A stretch of 6,332 nt of DNA, taken from contig MGUS01000059.1 of the NCBI GenBank assembly GCA_001800085.1, positions 285 through 6,616 on the forward strand. The letters are read 5' to 3'. Shown here piece after piece: positions 5,407 to 6,332 of this stretch. The position numbers and the translations under genes were made by a program. The notes beneath the pieces are model-generated. The model was not told where the DNA came from and made no database searches. It worked only from the letters and a program-made list of their open reading frames with translations. Source of the DNA: Elusimicrobia bacterium RIFCSPLOWO2_01_FULL_60_11. GTDB lineage: Bacteria; Elusimicrobiota; Elusimicrobia; 2-02-FULL-39-32. Positions within the stretch are counted from its first letter, which is position 1, and every line of letters starts with the position of its first letter.

Positions 5407-5706
5407 ATGCGAATGAAAAAAATACTCACAATCGAAGGAAATAGGCACATCCCTCTAGCATCCATAGGCGCGCGGGAACAGCAGAGGATCGAGGAGGATC
5501 TCCATGACGGGATCTGCCAAGACCTATCCGCCGTCATCCTTATGACCCGGGTCCTGGAAAAGAACCTTTCGAAGAGATCCCCAAGGGATGCCAGGGATGC
5601 CGATGAGATCATACAATTGATCACGAAGGCCCTCATCATGACGAAATTACTCACCAAAGGACTGCTCCTCGTGGAATCCAATATGAAAAGAGTCCGATAT
5701 GCGTGA
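5407..5706 (+). CDS. Stand-alone HisKA_3 phosphoacceptor domain (histidine kinase lacking its ATPase domain)
   Basis: A 99-residue protein. Residues 23-90 are a HisKA_3-type dimerisation and phosphoacceptor domain: 'EQQRIEEDLHDGICQDLSAV' is the H-box with His33 as the expected phosphorylation site, followed by a second long helix (about 63-90, 'DADEIIQLITKALIMTKLLTKG'). In full kinases of the NarX/DegS type this is followed by an HATPase_c domain of about 100 residues with N, G1 and G2 boxes. Here the protein ends at residue 99 (SNMKRVRYA) and none of these is present in any position before the next gene. There is also no sensor domain, only 22 residues precede the helix, and there is no membrane segment. 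Its stop overlaps the downstream response regulator start by 8 nt. A GGAAGAG site lies 5 nt before the ATG. It could act as a phosphotransfer or heterodimer partner, or be a decayed kinase. Confidence 0.82.
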   Translation: MRMKKILTIEGNRHIPLASIGAREQQRIEEDLHDGICQDLSAVILMTRVLEKNLSKRSPRDARDADEIIQLITKALIMTKLLTKGLLLVESNMKRVRYA

Positions 5707-6332
5707 GGCCAAAAAACCCGCGCCCAAAAAAGGAAAGTCCAAGATCTTCATCGTGGAGGACCACCCTATGATGCGCGAGGGGCTCACGCGCCTGCTCAAC
5801 CTTGAAACCGATCTCACGGTCTGCGGCCAGGCGGACACGGCTTACGAGACCTTGAAAGTGATCCCGGCGCTGAAACCCGACATCCTTATCGTCGACATCA
5901 CCTTGCCGGACGGCAACGGCCTGGACCTCATCAAGGACATGAAGCGCCGCTCGATCAAAACCCCCGCCCTTGTCCTTTCCATGCACGACGAAGCCCTCTA
6001 CGCGGAACGCGCGCTGCGGGCCGGGGCCAAGGGCTACATCATGAAGCATGAGCTCTCGAAGGAGGTCCTGAAAGCCATCCACAGGATACTCGACGGCGAG
6101 ATCTACTTGAGCGAGAAGATGGGGGCCAGGATGCTCCACAAGATCGCGGGCGGCAAGTCCGTCAAGGACGCCCTTTCCACGGAGTCGCTCTCCGACCGCG
6201 AGCTGCAGGTCTTTCAGCTGATCGGCAAGGGGCACGGCACCCGCAAGATCGCCGACGAACTTTGCGTGAGCGTCAAGACCGTGGAGTCCTACCGGGCGCA
6301 CATCAAGTTGAAGATGAACTTGAAGGACGCGC
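5699..6332 (+). CDS. NarL/FixJ-family response regulator, C-terminus cut by window edge
   Basis: 211 codons are visible and the gene runs off the right edge. After a basic, Pro/Lys-rich leader (residues 1-14), a receiver domain spans about 15-135: acidic pair Glu20/Asp21 in 'IFIVEDHPMMREGL', phosphoacceptor Asp66 in 'ILIVDITLPDGNGLDL', switch Ser94 in 'LVLSMHD', and Lys116 in 'GYIMKHEL'. A LuxR-type helix-turn-helix starts near 164 with 'LSDRELQVFQLIGKG' and the recognition region 'VSVKTVESYRAHIKLKM' at 190-206. Only the last helix end should be missing. It would be a DNA-binding transcriptional regulator controlled by Asp66 phosphorylation. The ATG overlaps the end of the DHp gene by 8 nt, and an AAGAG inside that gene (5688-5692) is 6 nt upstream, so the two are co-translated. 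All phosphorylation residues are intact, unlike its ATPase-less partner. Confidence 0.95.
   Translation, partial: MREAKKPAPKKGKSKIFIVEDHPMMREGLTRLLNLETDLTVCGQADTAYETLKVIPALKPDILIVDITLPDGNGLDLIKDMKRRSIKTPALVLSMHDEALYAERALRAGAKGYIMKHELSKEVLKAIHRILDGEIYLSEKMGARMLHKIAGGKSVKDALSTESLSDRELQVFQLIGKGHGTRKIADELCVSVKTVESYRAHIKLKMNLKDA

Noticed and set aside
5651..6301. Minus-strand open frame of 216 codons
   Set aside because: Shadow of the response regulator, whose receiver and helix-turn-helix motifs are unambiguous on the plus strand.
1..6332. CRISPR array, tRNA, rRNA, transposase or integrase
   Set aside because: No regularly spaced repeats, cloverleaf-like segments or mobile-element protein motifs were found on either strand.

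Overview
The window is chromosomal DNA of a fairly GC-rich bacterium with a double membrane. Evidence for the envelope is an exported MsrA, a lipobox lipoprotein and a pair of genes resembling E. coli yqjD-yqjE. The PD-(D/E)XK-type N-terminus at the left edge, the DUF2914 lipoprotein and the DHp/NarL pair resemble genes I associate with little-studied Gram-negative phyla (Elusimicrobiota/Omnitrophota-like). That placement is a weak guess. No rRNA, tRNA, CRISPR array, insertion sequence or integrase is visible.

Layout. (1) Positions 1-1444, minus strand: a tight operon of msrA, a TPR-repeat protein, then the start of a PD-(D/E)XK nuclease-like protein running off the left edge. The first two genes overlap by 4 nt (GTGA) and the next two are 4 nt apart. 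(2) Positions 1421-3063, plus strand: a good sigma70-type promoter (TTGACT, 17 nt, TATGAT) begins inside msrA and drives a divergent operon. It contains a small basic protein, a DUF2914 lipoprotein and a YdjM/COG1988-type membrane protein. The membrane protein appears to start at an ATA codon that shares bases with the lipoprotein stop codon, so searches limited to ATG/GTG/TTG lose its first 109 residues. (3) Positions 3064-4662: a visibly more AT-rich single gene for an alkaline-phosphatase-superfamily (sulfatase-fold) enzyme, with Thr where sulfatases carry Cys/Ser. (4) Positions 4663-5326: an intergenic region with a cluster of alternating CCTGATA arms that can form two mutually exclusive hairpins, followed by a DUF883 (YqjD/ElaB-like) and a YqjE-like membrane protein. 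(5) Positions 5370-6332: an extended -10 promoter, a 99-residue protein that is only a HisKA_3 phosphoacceptor domain with no ATPase domain, and an overlapping NarL-type response regulator running off the right edge.

How the genes fit together. The left operon and the yqjDE-like pair look like envelope or stress maintenance: repair of oxidised methionine in the periplasm and a membrane-anchored small protein pair. The right end is a signalling operon whose kinase half is stripped to the phosphoacceptor helices, so it must obtain phosphate in trans or be non-functional. The sulfatase-like gene sits alone, differs in base composition and looks acquired. The most noteworthy items are the ATA start, the ATPase-less DHp protein, the Thr-nucleophile sulfatase-fold enzyme and the alternating hairpin cluster.
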